A stretch of DNA of 64,000 nt from Sphingobacterium sp. N143 (GTDB taxonomy: Bacteria > Bacteroidota > Bacteroidia > Sphingobacteriales > Sphingobacteriaceae): assembly GCF_030325625.1 (NCBI RefSeq), contig NZ_JACAIS010000001.1, positions 434,001 through 498,000 on the forward strand. Direction: 5' to 3'. The translations under genes were made by a program, and so were the position numbers. Shown in pieces: positions 8,777-18,461 of the stretch. Below the pieces are notes generated by a model that saw only the letters and a program-made list of their open reading frames with translations, did not search any database and was not told where the DNA came from. Every line of letters starts with the position of its first letter. Positions within the stretch are counted from its first letter, which is position 1.

Positions 8777-8809
8777 TAATTCCTGTAGCTATGCTAGCTA
8801 CAGGAATTA
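8777..8809. terminator. Perfect hairpin between convergent GntR gene and pseudogene
   Basis: 15-bp perfect arms (8777-8791 and 8795-8809) with a 3-base loop lie between two convergent reading frames. There is no long U tract on either side, so termination efficiency is uncertain. Confidence 0.55.
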
Positions 8810-8824
8810 GGCGATAAAACGAGC

Positions 8825-9718
8825 TTATTGCTGTTGACCTACTGTGTTCTTTGCCCATTGATTCATCAGGCTGATGGCTTTGCTTAACACACCTGCTGAG
8901 CCTTTGAATTTGCCGGATCCACTAGGGACATTGTTTTTTCCGTACCACTCATAAAAGCCTTTGTTTTTGACAACTCGGTCAATCATCGGTTGTAATTGCT
9001 CATAGGCTTCCTGATAGAAACCGTTGTGCACAAGCTGTTGGATCGTCCTCCCCCCAAACCAGGTCCAGTCACCTCCGTTTTGATACTGATAATGTTGTGC
9101 CATGCTACCCTTGAAAAAATTGATCGGGTAAGTGGGGTATAAGGTTAACCCAATGCTTGGCATGCCTGATAATTGTACATTTTGTAACATCTGTTTGTTG
9201 ACAATCTTTATCTCATCATGCGTCAGCAGATTTGCTTCAATGGCAATGGTTGTCCCACCATGATAATGGATTGTATTTTCATCGAATCCTGCAGGGAGTG
9301 GAGATCTATCGGGGTAGATATGTGGAATAAATTTCTGTTTTCCGTGGTCCCATAAATAACGTCGGCTGTTTGTTTCCAAGGTTTTTTTAAGGCCTTCCAC
9401 TCTTCTGTTTTCGTAGCATTGGGTAACATGTCGATCAGTGTTTTCAATGCTATAATGAGCATGGCATTGTCATAGATATCGATAGCCTCGTTGGAAAGCT
9501 CATTAGGTATTGAGGTCCCTTGCCCAGATCTGTGAATAGCCACTCCCAGCATTAAATCCCTCTTTGATGATCTGGCGGGCCAAACTATCCACATAGCTTA
9601 ACTTCGTATCTGCTAGGATGGTTTTTGCAAGCTCAATTTGTGGAGTATGCTGTTGGGCCGATGAGCTGCTGGCTAGTAAAAAGAGGGTCAGACTAAATAA
9701 TGTTAATTTTTTTTTCAT
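8825..9718 (-). pseudogene. Broken paralogue of the six-hairpin glycosidase at 3458-4756
   Basis: Three pieces in different frames together match the intact glycosidase at 3458-4756. The N-terminal piece (9718-9503) has a signal peptide and runs to W-A-R-D-L-N-T, where a stop follows. A middle piece in another frame (about 9510-9390) holds D-I-Y-D-N-A-M-L-I-I-A-L. The C-terminal piece (9400-8825) holds the Y-H-G-G-T-T-I-A-I-E-A-N and G-G-D-W-T-W-F-G-G-R motifs. Compared with the intact copy, about 150 codons between R-D-x-N-T and the D-I-Y-D-N-A-M motif are missing at a junction near 9505. A second frame change sits at a run of seven A (minus strand) near 9380-9390, where one extra A would restore the frame. 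No functional product is expected. It still has a promoter and operator upstream. Confidence 0.85.
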
Positions 9719-9765
9719 TTAAATTGTGTTTATAATTTTTAGTTGAAGGTCAATTTTATTTTGTA

Positions 9766-9775
9766 TGTATATACA
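9766..9775. promoter_or_regulatory. Predicted GntR/HutC operator 2 (pseudogene promoter)
   Basis: Perfect TGTATATACA palindrome, identical to operator 1, with the same geometry: it starts 2 bases downstream of a minus-strand TAGCTTTG -7 element (9785-9778), so it covers the expected transcription start. Confidence 0.62.
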
Positions 9776-9905
9776 ATCAAAGCTATGAAAAAATATTATT
9801 ATTTATGTATTCATGCTTAAGCAGCCTTATTTATAGCTGGAATACGAAAATTTTGTTATTTCTCTTATGATTACAGTGGTTTTTCAAACCCTATTATTTA
9901 ACTTA

Positions 9906-9937
9906 TGTTTATACATATATTATTTTTTGTAAATTTG
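9906..9937 (+). promoter_or_regulatory. GH92 promoter with predicted GntR/HutC operator 3
   Basis: TAAATTTG at 9930-9937 fits the TAnnTTTG -7 element. The palindrome TGTTTATACA (9906-9915, one change from the other two operators) lies where the -33 element is expected. Binding there would block RNA polymerase. The GH92 start codon is 21 bases downstream of the -7 box. Confidence 0.55.
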
Positions 9938-9958
9938 CCTTGAACCTAACGGAGAATT

Positions 9959-12289
9959 ATGATTAAATGCATCTTATTTTACTTTTGTGGTTTGCTCATG
10001 GGTATGACCTGTGTGCTTGGCCAGCCTACATTCGATTTAACCAGATATGTAAAACCCAATATAGGTTCTGCACACAGTCGATATTTCTTTTATACCCCCG
10101 CGGCAGTTCCTTTTGGGATGGCCAAACTTGCTCCAAGTACCAATGGAAGTGTTGGAAATAAGTCGGGATGGGAAGCGGTAGGCTATGATGATAGGCACCA
10201 TTCTATCGCGGGTTTTGCCAATTTTCATGAATTTCAGATTGGGGGGATTGTCTTCGCCCCATCTGTTGGCAGGCTTAAAACTGTTCCTGGACAATTGGAT
10301 CAACCAGCAAGTGGCTATCGTTCCACATTTGATAAGCAAGAGGAATTTGCGACTGCTGGATATTACAAAGTCAGGTTAAAAGATTATGATATTGTTGCGG
10401 AGCTGACAGCAAGCAAACGTGTCGGATTTCATCGCTATACTTTTCCGAAGACGGATGCTGCCAATATTCTATTTGATATTGGCCATGTCATGGGTGAGAG
10501 TGGGCCGGTAGTGGATGCCGAAGTAAATTATGACGAGCAAAAGATTTGGGGCTATGTGGTTACAAATCCGGTCTATGTGCAAAAATATCAGCCGGGTGCA
10601 ACGATTAAGATGTATTTTTTTGCTGAAATAAGCAAACTGCCGAAATCATTTGGTACGTTCAAGGATGAAGACAGGTACGATCAGCATAAAAGCATCCAGG
10701 GAAAAGGTGCAGGCCTATTTCTCCGATTTGACACAAAGCAGGGCGAAGCTATCGATATAAAAACAGGGCTCTCTTATACTTCTGTTGAAAATGCGCGTTT
10801 AAACTTAACGCGGGAAGCCAAAGGACTATCATTTATAAAAGCCAAACATCAGGCCCTTGAAACCTGGAATAATGCACTTTGGCGCATACGTGTTGAAGGT
10901 GGAAAGGAAAATGACCGTATCAAGTTTTACACTGGATTATTTCATGCATTGCTTGGACGGGGACTTGCGAGTGACAGCAATGGTGCCTATCCTAAAAATG
11001 ATGGAACAGTTGGACAGATTGCCCTCAATGCCCAAGGAAACCCAATACATCAGCATTATAATACAGATGCGATCTGGGGTGCGTTTTGGAACCTTACGCA
11101 GCTCTGGTCCATTGCTTATCCAGATTATTATAACGATTGGGTTCAAAGCCAATTGTTGGTATATCGGGATGCTGGCTGGTTGGGGGATGGTATTGCCAAC
11201 AGTAAATATGTTTCCGGTGTGGGGACCAATTTTACAGGATTGGCAATTGCAGCAGCATATAATGTCGGTATTCGTAATTACGATGTGAATCTTGCTTACG
11301 AGGCTGTTCGAAAAAATGAATTGGAAGCAAAGGGACGGATTCCCGGAGCCGGAAAATTGGATGTAGGTGTCTTTGTCAATAAAGGATATTCACCTTATAT
11401 AAAAGATGATGGGGGGAACCCCGAATTGATGACCAGTGGATCTCCGTTTGGTGCTTCTCATACACTGGAATATGCTTTTTCTGCTGCTGCAGCAGCCCAA
11501 TTTGCCCGCCAGCTGGGGCATGAATCGGATTATGCCAAATTGCATAAACTTTCAGATGCATGGAAGGTATTATACGACCCGACGACCAAGTTTATGCGGC
11601 CCAAGGACAGTGTGGGGAGCTTTATCTCCAATTTCAATCCCACTGAACCCTGGCGCGGCTTTCAGGAAGGGAATGCCTGGCAATATACATTTTATGTTCC
11701 GCATGTACCACAAGAATTGGTTAAACTGGTGGGAAAGGATCTTTTTAATCATCGATTGGACAGTATTTTTACCGTATCCCAAAAAAATGTATTCGGTGGA
11801 GGTACACAGATTGATGCATTTGCAGGAATTCAGAGTCTTTATAATCATGGTAATCAGCCTAATCTACATGTTTCATGGCTGTTTTATTTTTCGGAAAGAC
11901 CAGATTTGAGCCAGAAATGGGTGCGGGCAATCTGTAACGAGTTTTATGGTACCGATGGGATACATGGGTATGGTTATGGCCAGGATGAAGATCAGGGACA
12001 ACTTGGTGCCTGGTATGTCTTGTCAAGTATGGGATTATTTGATGTACGCAGCCTGACCACAAAGGATCCCGCATTTCAGATCGGTGCACCACTATTTGAT
12101 CAGGTTACCATACAACTGCCAAAGGCCATACGGAAAAATAAATTTATAATTCGGGTAAAGAAAAGCGATGCGGACAGTTTTCTGGTAGATCAGATCCGAT
12201 TGAATAATCAGCCCTGGGCTAGTTGGTCGCTTCCTTTCGAACAGTTGCTCAAAGGTGGGGTTTTGGATCTTCAATTAAAAAGTAAATAG
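9959..12289 (+). CDS. GH92 family alpha-mannosidase
   Basis: This 776-residue protein has a signal peptide (ending near V-L-G-Q). It fits glycoside hydrolase family 92, calcium-dependent exo-acting alpha-mannosidases with an N-terminal beta-sandwich and a C-terminal (alpha/alpha)6 barrel. Motifs are R-Y-V-K-P-N-I-G at the start, A-A-V-P-F-G-M-A-K-L-A-P-S-T, F-Q-E-G-N-A-W-Q-Y-T (catalytic acid region), and G-Q-D-E-D-Q-G-Q-L-G-A-W-Y-V-L-S-S-M-G (base region, usually G-N-D-D-x-G-Q-x-S). The D-x-D-x-G-Q variant marks a divergent branch. It should release mannose from alpha-mannosides outside the inner membrane. It lies in the mannoside locus with its own promoter and operator, and a GGAG sequence sits 5 bases upstream of the ATG. 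Confidence 0.85.
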   Translation: MIKCILFYFCGLLMGMTCVLGQPTFDLTRYVKPNIGSAHSRYFFYTPAAVPFGMAKLAPSTNGSVGNKSGWEAVGYDDRHHSIAGFANFHEFQIGGIVFAPSVGRLKTVPGQLDQPASGYRSTFDKQEEFATAGYYKVRLKDYDIVAELTASKRVGFHRYTFPKTDAANILFDIGHVMGESGPVVDAEVNYDEQKIWGYVVTNPVYVQKYQPGATIKMYFFAEISKLPKSFGTFKDEDRYDQHKSIQGKGAGLFLRFDTKQGEAIDIKTGLSYTSVENARLNLTREAKGLSFIKAKHQALETWNNALWRIRVEGGKENDRIKFYTGLFHALLGRGLASDSNGAYPKNDGTVGQIALNAQGNPIHQHYNTDAIWGAFWNLTQLWSIAYPDYYNDWVQSQLLVYRDAGWLGDGIANSKYVSGVGTNFTGLAIAAAYNVGIRNYDVNLAYEAVRKNELEAKGRIPGAGKLDVGVFVNKGYSPYIKDDGGNPELMTSGSPFGASHTLEYAFSAAAAAQFARQLGHESDYAKLHKLSDAWKVLYDPTTKFMRPKDSVGSFISNFNPTEPWRGFQEGNAWQYTFYVPHVPQELVKLVGKDLFNHRLDSIFTVSQKNVFGGGTQIDAFAGIQSLYNHGNQPNLHVSWLFYFSERPDLSQKWVRAICNEFYGTDGIHGYGYGQDEDQGQLGAWYVLSSMGLFDVRSLTTKDPAFQIGAPLFDQVTIQLPKAIRKNKFIIRVKKSDADSFLVDQIRLNNQPWASWSLPFEQLLKGGVLDLQLKSK

Positions 12290-12308
12290 CCCCATATGGG
12301 GCTATTTA
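12283..12308. terminator. Perfect 26-bp palindrome ending the GH92 gene
   Basis: 13-bp arms without a loop (TAAATAGCCCCAT and its complement). It includes the GH92 stop codon and lies 24 bases before the end of the convergent hom gene, so it probably terminates both. Confidence 0.6.
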
Positions 12309-12332
12309 GGGATAGGTTGGTTGTTGATTGCC

Positions 12333-13514
12333 CTACGCGATTTCAGCAATGAAATTTCCTTCTTGATCCAAATCAGCTTTGTGGGTGGCAATCTGATGTA
12401 GATTAATGTGGCCTATAACATATTTAAAATCTGCAGCGTAATATCGTTCAGTGATTTCGTTAAAATTCAATTTCTCAATTAACTTATCGTCGGTGTATCT
12501 CAAGTATACCTTAATGACATAATCTTGGCTATAGTGTAAGGAGCTTGAATCCAGATGTTTTTTATATTCATAGCGGTAGCCATAGCGTAATGCCGCAATA
12601 TCTGACAAAACTGCTGAGCCCGTCGGGTGACCACCAGCTCCCTTGCCATAGAAAAATTGTTCATCTGCAAAGGCCGCCTTGACCAATACCCCATTATTCT
12701 CGTTCTCGACATTATAAAGCATGCTCTCCTTGCTCACTAAACGAGGTAATACATAAAGCACCACTTTATTGCCATCAATTTCTTTGGCCGTAGGTATCAA
12801 CTTGATCTTGAAATTCTTTTCCTTTGCAAAACGAATATCTTGGTGCCCCAATTTATCGATACCGATATTGAATACATCGTCAGGTTTGACATAAATACCA
12901 TAGGCATGTGATGCGACAATACAGACCTTGAATTTAGGATCATAACCCCCCACATCCAAGGTAGGGTCGGTTTCTGCAAATCCGAGCTCCTGTGCTTTTT
13001 TTAAGGCATCAGCATACTGTTGATTTTCATTGAACACCTTCGAAAGAATATAGTTGGATGATCCATTGAAAATTCCGCTGACAGAATGTAACAACTCATT
13101 GTCATAATATTCTTCTAGATTCCGAATAATGGGAATACTGCCACATACTGCTCCTTCATAAAGTAAGCTTGTTCCAAATTCATGTTGGATGTTTACCAAT
13201 TCCTCCAAATGGTTGGCAATCATTTTTTTATTGGCAGAAACTACATTTTTTCCAGATTTCAGGGCACGCACAGTTAATTGATAGGCTGCCTCTGCATCAT
13301 CGATTAGCTCAACAACGGTGTTGATATCCGGATCATTTAAGATAGCCTCAGCATCGGTAGAAAATAAATCGGCTGGTAAAGACCGTTTTTTATCAGCATT
13401 TTTAATGACGAATTTCTTGATTTCCAGATTAAGATTTTTGGTTTTGATGATGTCATATAGACCCTGGCCCACAACCCCAAATCCAAACATCCCTATCGTT
13501 AATTTGTTACTCAT
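12333..13514 (-). CDS. hom: Homoserine dehydrogenase
   Basis: This 393-residue cytoplasmic enzyme reduces aspartate semialdehyde to homoserine, the branch point to methionine and threonine. The N-terminal Rossmann motif G-F-G-V-V-G-Q-G is at residues 11-18. The catalytic domain has S-A-N-K-K, the E-G-A-V-C-G-S-I-P-I-I segment, S-G-I-F-N-G-S-S-N-Y-I-L and D-P-T-L-D-V-G-G-Y-D, all typical of the family. It is a short monofunctional form without aspartokinase. The remaining C-terminal part is too short for a standard ACT domain. It is the last gene of metY-metX-hom, 39 bases after metX. Confidence 0.92.
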   Translation of the reverse strand: MSNKLTIGMFGFGVVGQGLYDIIKTKNLNLEIKKFVIKNADKKRSLPADLFSTDAEAILNDPDINTVVELIDDAEAAYQLTVRALKSGKNVVSANKKMIANHLEELVNIQHEFGTSLLYEGAVCGSIPIIRNLEEYYDNELLHSVSGIFNGSSNYILSKVFNENQQYADALKKAQELGFAETDPTLDVGGYDPKFKVCIVASHAYGIYVKPDDVFNIGIDKLGHQDIRFAKEKNFKIKLIPTAKEIDGNKVVLYVLPRLVSKESMLYNVENENNGVLVKAAFADEQFFYGKGAGGHPTGSAVLSDIAALRYGYRYEYKKHLDSSSLHYSQDYVIKVYLRYTDDKLIEKLNFNEITERYYAADFKYVIGHINLHQIATHKADLDQEGNFIAEIA

Positions 13515-13553
13515 ATTTCTTCTTAGATTCTCTTATATTAATGTTTACTTCTC

Positions 13554-14597
13554 TTATACTAATTCATTGATATATTCTTTCTTATCTTCTAGGAAAGTAG
13601 TAATGATTGCTGTTAGTTTTTTTGTTTCGATCAAAAAACCATCATGGCCGTAGGTCGATTCAATTTCCTGATAGCAGGCATTAGGAATATGTTGAGCAAT
13701 AAATTGCTGTTCTTCAGGAGGGAAAAGCAGGTCAGTGTCAACTCCTAAGACCAATGTCGGACAGGAGATACTGGCCAGTGCAGCTGTTATAGATGCTCTG
13801 CCCCGTCCCAGGTTATGGCTGTCCATTGCTTTTGTCAGGTAAAAATAACTGTAAGCATTGTAGCGCCGCACCAATTTTTCGCCCTGATAATTCTGATATG
13901 AAGCAGCTCGGTAATGATCACGTTTGTTCGGATCGTCATCTTGCTGCGTATGCCCATAGGTTGTATAATTACGGTAAGATAACAGGGCAATAGATCTGGC
14001 GACTTTGAGGCCTTTTATGCCTCCATCCGGATGGTTAGCATAAAAAGTTCGGTCAGCAGTAATCGCTAGCCGTTGACTTTCGTTAAATGCGATGCCCCAA
14101 GGGGAGTGTACTGCATTGGTGCCTACAACGATAAGATGATCGATCAAGATTTCATTTGAAGCTGCCCATTCCAATGCCTGTTGCCCACCCAAAGACCCGC
14201 CTATTAAAACCGCTATCTGTTGGATGGCAAGATGAGCAGCAAGTAACTGATGGGCCTTAACTAAATCTTTGATCGTAAATTCCGGAAAAGAAAGGTAGTA
14301 AGGTTGACCAGTTAATGGGTTGATGGATAGCGGATTGGTTCCATTATAAGCTGAGCCAATCACATTTGCGCAGATGATGCAGTAATCGTCTGGATTGAAT
14401 AGCTCCGTTGCCCCAAAAAGGCCGGGCCACCAATCCAGTACATTCGCATTTGCTGTTAGCGCATGGCATACCCAGACCACATTATTATGTGCTGCATTGA
14501 GCTCCCCAAATACTTCATAACTGATCTGTAGATCAATAATTTCCTTTCCATTCTCAAATACAAAAGGCTTAGGGTGTTGATAGATATGCCTGCTCAT
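13554..14597 (-). CDS. metX: Homoserine O-acetyltransferase
   Basis: This 347-residue alpha/beta-hydrolase-fold enzyme transfers acetyl from acetyl-CoA to homoserine, activating it for sulfhydrylation. The nucleophile motif G-G-S-L-G-G-Q-Q-A-L-E-W is near residue 134. Upstream are V-C-H-A-L-T-A-N-A and the substrate-binding N-P-D-D-Y-C-I-I-C-A-N-V-I-G-S segment. The catalytic His is in Y-G-H-D-G-F-L near the C-terminus, with the Asp in V-D-T-D-L-L-F-P. It lies 29 bases downstream of metY and 39 bases upstream of hom on the same strand. The succinyl-specific variant cannot be excluded from sequence alone. Confidence 0.92.
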   Translation of the reverse strand: MSRHIYQHPKPFVFENGKEIIDLQISYEVFGELNAAHNNVVWVCHALTANANVLDWWPGLFGATELFNPDDYCIICANVIGSAYNGTNPLSINPLTGQPYYLSFPEFTIKDLVKAHQLLAAHLAIQQIAVLIGGSLGGQQALEWAASNEILIDHLIVVGTNAVHSPWGIAFNESQRLAITADRTFYANHPDGGIKGLKVARSIALLSYRNYTTYGHTQQDDDPNKRDHYRAASYQNYQGEKLVRRYNAYSYFYLTKAMDSHNLGRGRASITAALASISCPTLVLGVDTDLLFPPEEQQFIAQHIPNACYQEIESTYGHDGFLIETKKLTAIITTFLEDKKEYINELV

Positions 14598-14626
14598 AGG
14601 ATGCTTAAATGTTGATCGTTTATTGA

Positions 14627-15943
<1,317 letters not shown>

Positions 15944-15979
15944 TTAGATTTTAAGGGTTCAAAAAGAATGATTAACGAG

Positions 15980-16014
15980 AAAAAAGAAGCATACACACCT
16001 TCATAAAGGTCTGT
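15980..16014 (-). terminator. Intrinsic terminator in the metY leader (attenuator, arms 3:4)
   Basis: Minus-strand RNA: left arm 16014-16006 (ACAGACCUU), loop UAUG, right arm 16001-15993 (AAGGUGUGU), with a single G-G mismatch. It is followed after 4 bases by a U-rich run at about 15988-15980. It lies about 43 bases upstream of the metY start, so it would end transcription before the operon. Confidence 0.6.
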
Positions 16015-16044
16015 TAAATCGCATCCAAGAAAAAGGAAATGATC

Positions 16045-16124
16045 TTTAACAAGTTGGAAAGTGCATATGCATACGCATTCGCATAGACATGGCGGTGCTA
16101 TGTATTGCTCTTTTACTTGTTAAA
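16045..16124 (-). promoter_or_regulatory. Candidate attenuator hairpin 1:2 and competing antiterminator pairing
   Basis: Minus-strand RNA UUUAACAAGU (16124-16115) pairs perfectly over 10 bp with ACUUGUUAAA (16054-16045), which overlaps the last codons and stop of the leader frame. The core UGUUAAA of the second arm can instead pair with UUUAACA at 16018-16012. That second site includes the start of the terminator left arm. The 1:2 and 3:4 pairings are therefore exclusive of 2:3, as in classical amino-acid attenuators. Confidence 0.5.
16046..16090 (-). CDS. Candidate Met-rich leader peptide of the metY operon
   Basis: A 14-codon frame on the minus strand encodes M-S-M-R-M-R-M-H-M-H-F-P-T-C and ends in TAA. 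Five of 14 residues are Met and four of them alternate with Arg or His, because the DNA is a degenerate hexamer repeat ATGCRN. It lies in the untranslated leader of a methionine operon, between a SAM-I riboswitch and an intrinsic terminator, and its stop overlaps an alternative pairing arm. No clear Shine-Dalgarno is seen, only an AAAAGAG about 20 bases upstream, which is common in this phylum. A frame this short could arise by chance. The position, Met content and RNA architecture together make a leader peptide the best reading. Confidence 0.5.
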   Translation of the reverse strand: MSMRMRMHMHFPTC

Positions 16125-16151
16125 TGGTCTGTCTGTAATGTAATAATCATT

Positions 16152-16278
16152 GTCTTATTTCATTTATATGCTCCAAAACGATATTGTTTTGGACAGGATT
16201 TGGCACCTTTTCAAGCAAATTGAAGGTTGCCAGTGGGTCATTGAGCCAGTCTCTCGCCACTTCTTTATAAATCAAGAC
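16152..16278 (-). promoter_or_regulatory. SAM-I (S-box) riboswitch upstream of metY-metX-hom
   Basis: On the minus strand all conserved SAM-I blocks are present in order. P1 pairs GUCUUgAUUU (16278-16269) with AAAUAAGAC (16160-16152). The core has AAAGAAGUGG, then GAGACUGGCUCAAUGA and GGCAACC, then GGUGCCAAAUCCUG. P4 is CCAAAAC/GUUUUGG (16192-16173). The pseudoknot region was not checked in detail. SAM binding should lower expression of the methionine genes. No U-tract terminator follows P1 directly. The first one is more than 130 bases downstream, after the Met-rich leader frame. Confidence 0.92.
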
Positions 16279-16327
16279 CTGCTGATTAAGGAAGGTGTTG
16301 ATTAGAAATCTTCATTTGAAGACCTTG

Positions 16328-16357
16328 CAAATATAAACTTCTTTTTTAGTAATGCAA
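16328..16357 (-). promoter_or_regulatory. Promoter of the metY operon
   Basis: Minus-strand TTG (16357-16355), exactly 19 nt, then TATATTTG (16335-16328) gives a full match to the Bacteroidota consensus TTG-N19-TAnnTTTG. Transcription would start near 16321, about 40 nt before the riboswitch. Confidence 0.7.
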
Positions 16358-16451
16358 AAGAAAAGCTGTTTTTTTAGTTAAACTATTTTTGGATGGGAAC
16401 TGTTCCGGAAAGGAATTAGCCGGTTGTTTGGTACCAGGAGGTGAGCGGATG

Positions 16452-18461
16452 TTAATTCAGTATTTCTCGTTTGGCTTTATTTAGATTGATATGTTCAGCG
16501 ATTTGTTCCAAATCTGTCAAAAGCGGTTTTAACGCATTGATTCTGTCGTACAGATCGCCCTGTGCATGGACTTGATTCTTTTTACTCAATAAAATTGAAA
16601 GCCCGACCAAATGGGAATTGATTCGATAGGATAGTGCCTGGAAGTAATGGATATATGTCCAGTCCAACCATTTATGTTCAGGTTCTTTGCGCATCTGATT
16701 GATAGAGGCGGAGAATAATGCCATGGCTGTTTGTGCCTTTTTCCTGGCCAACCGTAGATCAAAGGAACTCTCTAAATCATGATAAAGACCTTTGTTGATG
16801 ACTTCAAAGTAATACTGATTGTAAAGTGATACTTCTTTGGCCAATTGGATCATGCTCGTACTTTGGCGGACTGGGATCAGGTAGTATCCGACAATAGTTA
16901 AGAAGGCACCTATTAGCGTAAACGCGATGCGGCTGCCTAAGATCAGGTTAATATTACCCTCAAATAGGTTTAAAGCGATGACTATTCCAACGGTGATAAA
17001 AATAACACTAACCATGTAGTTGGAACGATTGAACAGAAAAAAGCCAAAAAGACCTAAGGTGGAAATAAGGAGGAGCAGAGTGATGTCATGACAAGCCGAT
17101 AAGCAAAATAGACCGGTCAAAATGCCAGAAAATGTTCCAACGATCCGTTCAATATTGCGGCTTTTTGTCATCGAAAATGCGGGCCTGGCAACAATGGCGA
17201 TGGTGAGCAGAATCCAATAGGTATATTTAAAATCCAAAAATAAGATACCGATTAAGGCGCCGACACTAAAGAGCAATGCCATACGGAGGGCAAAGCGAAA
17301 TAAAGGGTTTTTAGTATTGAGCTTATCCTTGATCTCATGCAGACTGCTTAATGGGCGATTGATGAATTGTTGATACTCTTCCGTTCCGATTCTGTTTTTG
17401 ATTTCCTGATTTTGGTAAAAGGCAACCTGAATACGGTTGAGTACTTCGATGATCGCCTCAATATTGGTCACAATGGAGGAAAGGATCGGCTTTGCTGGTC
17501 CATTCTGCTGTTCCTGGATAGCGTTGAGCTTGCTTAGGATCTCGTTGATTTTAATATTGTTGTAATACAATTGATGTTCGTAACGGAACCTAGTTTTTGG
17601 GTGTGAAAAGCTCTCAATTTCCAACGCTAAAAGGTTGATGGCATGCCGAATAAGGGGAAGACTGCCGGTCGGGGAAAGGTTTTTGCGAATGGCATCATAG
17701 TCATGATCAAGGGCAATGATCAGTTCATGGAGATCAATTAAACCATAGACCTGGCTGAGCCAGTAATTACTTTTATGCCACTGATAACCAATGATTTTTT
17801 TTTCACGAAATAACAATGAGCGAATTTGCTCCTGTTGTTCACTTATTTGCCCATGAATTTTTCCGACCCGGCTATACGTGAGGTTCAGCGGGATGTTGGG
17901 GTCGTAAGATTGTGCACGTATAAGCAAAAATTGGGACAGTCCATGGAAACCATTGGCCATAGCATGCCGCAAAGAACGATACGGAAGAACATAAGCTTGT
18001 AAAAGACTAAAAAAATAATAAATACAGGCTCCTGTTGCAATATGCAAACTTACAGTAATCGGTTGTTGCGGGGTCAGGCCAATAACAAAGCTCATTAAAA
18101 TGAGGGTCATATTACCAATAGCCGCATAGCGGGGACCAAATAAACCATATAATGTGCAGATAAACCCAGCCAGTCCCAAAAGGATGACCAGTGGCCAATG
18201 ATATGGAAATAGATAGGCGGTAAGTAAGGTGGCGATAAAGAATGTAGGTATACATATCAAGGCCGAATGAAGTTTGTCTTTCCGGTTTCCTGGCGGGTCG
18301 GTCAAGGTCGTCAATAATGAACCTACTCCAATACCGATGGCTGTATTGGCATGGGCCCCCAGAAGATAAATTGCTAAAGCAGGTAAGATGCTGATAGAAA
18401 CATTCCGTAGCGCATCACCACTGTGCTCGCCTTGGACAAAGCGCATAATCTGGCCCCGCAT
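16452..18461 (-). CDS. FUSC family integral membrane protein (YccS-like)
   Basis: This protein of about 669 residues has two blocks of hydrophobic helices (N-terminal, roughly residues 20-180, and a second around 385-530), each flanking soluble regions. That is the architecture of the FUSC/YccS/aromatic-acid-exporter-like family (PF12805/PF13515). The second block contains P-L-F-R-F-A-L-R-M-A-L-L and Y-W-I-L-L-T-I-A-I-V-A-R-P. The frame extends to a TTG at 18500. I prefer the ATG at 18461 (M-R-G-Q-I-M-R-F), though the TTG is possible because a TATTTTTG -7 element on the minus strand lies at 18529-18522. Function is unknown, and family members have been linked to export of aromatic or fusaric-acid-like compounds. 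It appears to be a single-gene unit. Confidence 0.8.
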   Translation of the reverse strand: MRGQIMRFVQGEHSGDALRNVSISILPALAIYLLGAHANTAIGIGVGSLLTTLTDPPGNRKDKLHSALICIPTFFIATLLTAYLFPYHWPLVILLGLAGFICTLYGLFGPRYAAIGNMTLILMSFVIGLTPQQPITVSLHIATGACIYYFFSLLQAYVLPYRSLRHAMANGFHGLSQFLLIRAQSYDPNIPLNLTYSRVGKIHGQISEQQEQIRSLLFREKKIIGYQWHKSNYWLSQVYGLIDLHELIIALDHDYDAIRKNLSPTGSLPLIRHAINLLALEIESFSHPKTRFRYEHQLYYNNIKINEILSKLNAIQEQQNGPAKPILSSIVTNIEAIIEVLNRIQVAFYQNQEIKNRIGTEEYQQFINRPLSSLHEIKDKLNTKNPLFRFALRMALLFSVGALIGILFLDFKYTYWILLTIAIVARPAFSMTKSRNIERIVGTFSGILTGLFCLSACHDITLLLLISTLGLFGFFLFNRSNYMVSVIFITVGIVIALNLFEGNINLILGSRIAFTLIGAFLTIVGYYLIPVRQSTSMIQLAKEVSLYNQYYFEVINKGLYHDLESSFDLRLARKKAQTAMALFSASINQMRKEPEHKWLDWTYIHYFQALSYRINSHLVGLSILLSKKNQVHAQGDLYDRINALKPLLTDLEQIAEHINLNKAKREILN

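Noticed and set aside
16058..16090. The ATGCRN hexamer repeat as a CRISPR or microsatellite element
   Set aside because: Only four or five degenerate units, no spacers and no cas genes. It is better explained by coding Met codons in the leader.
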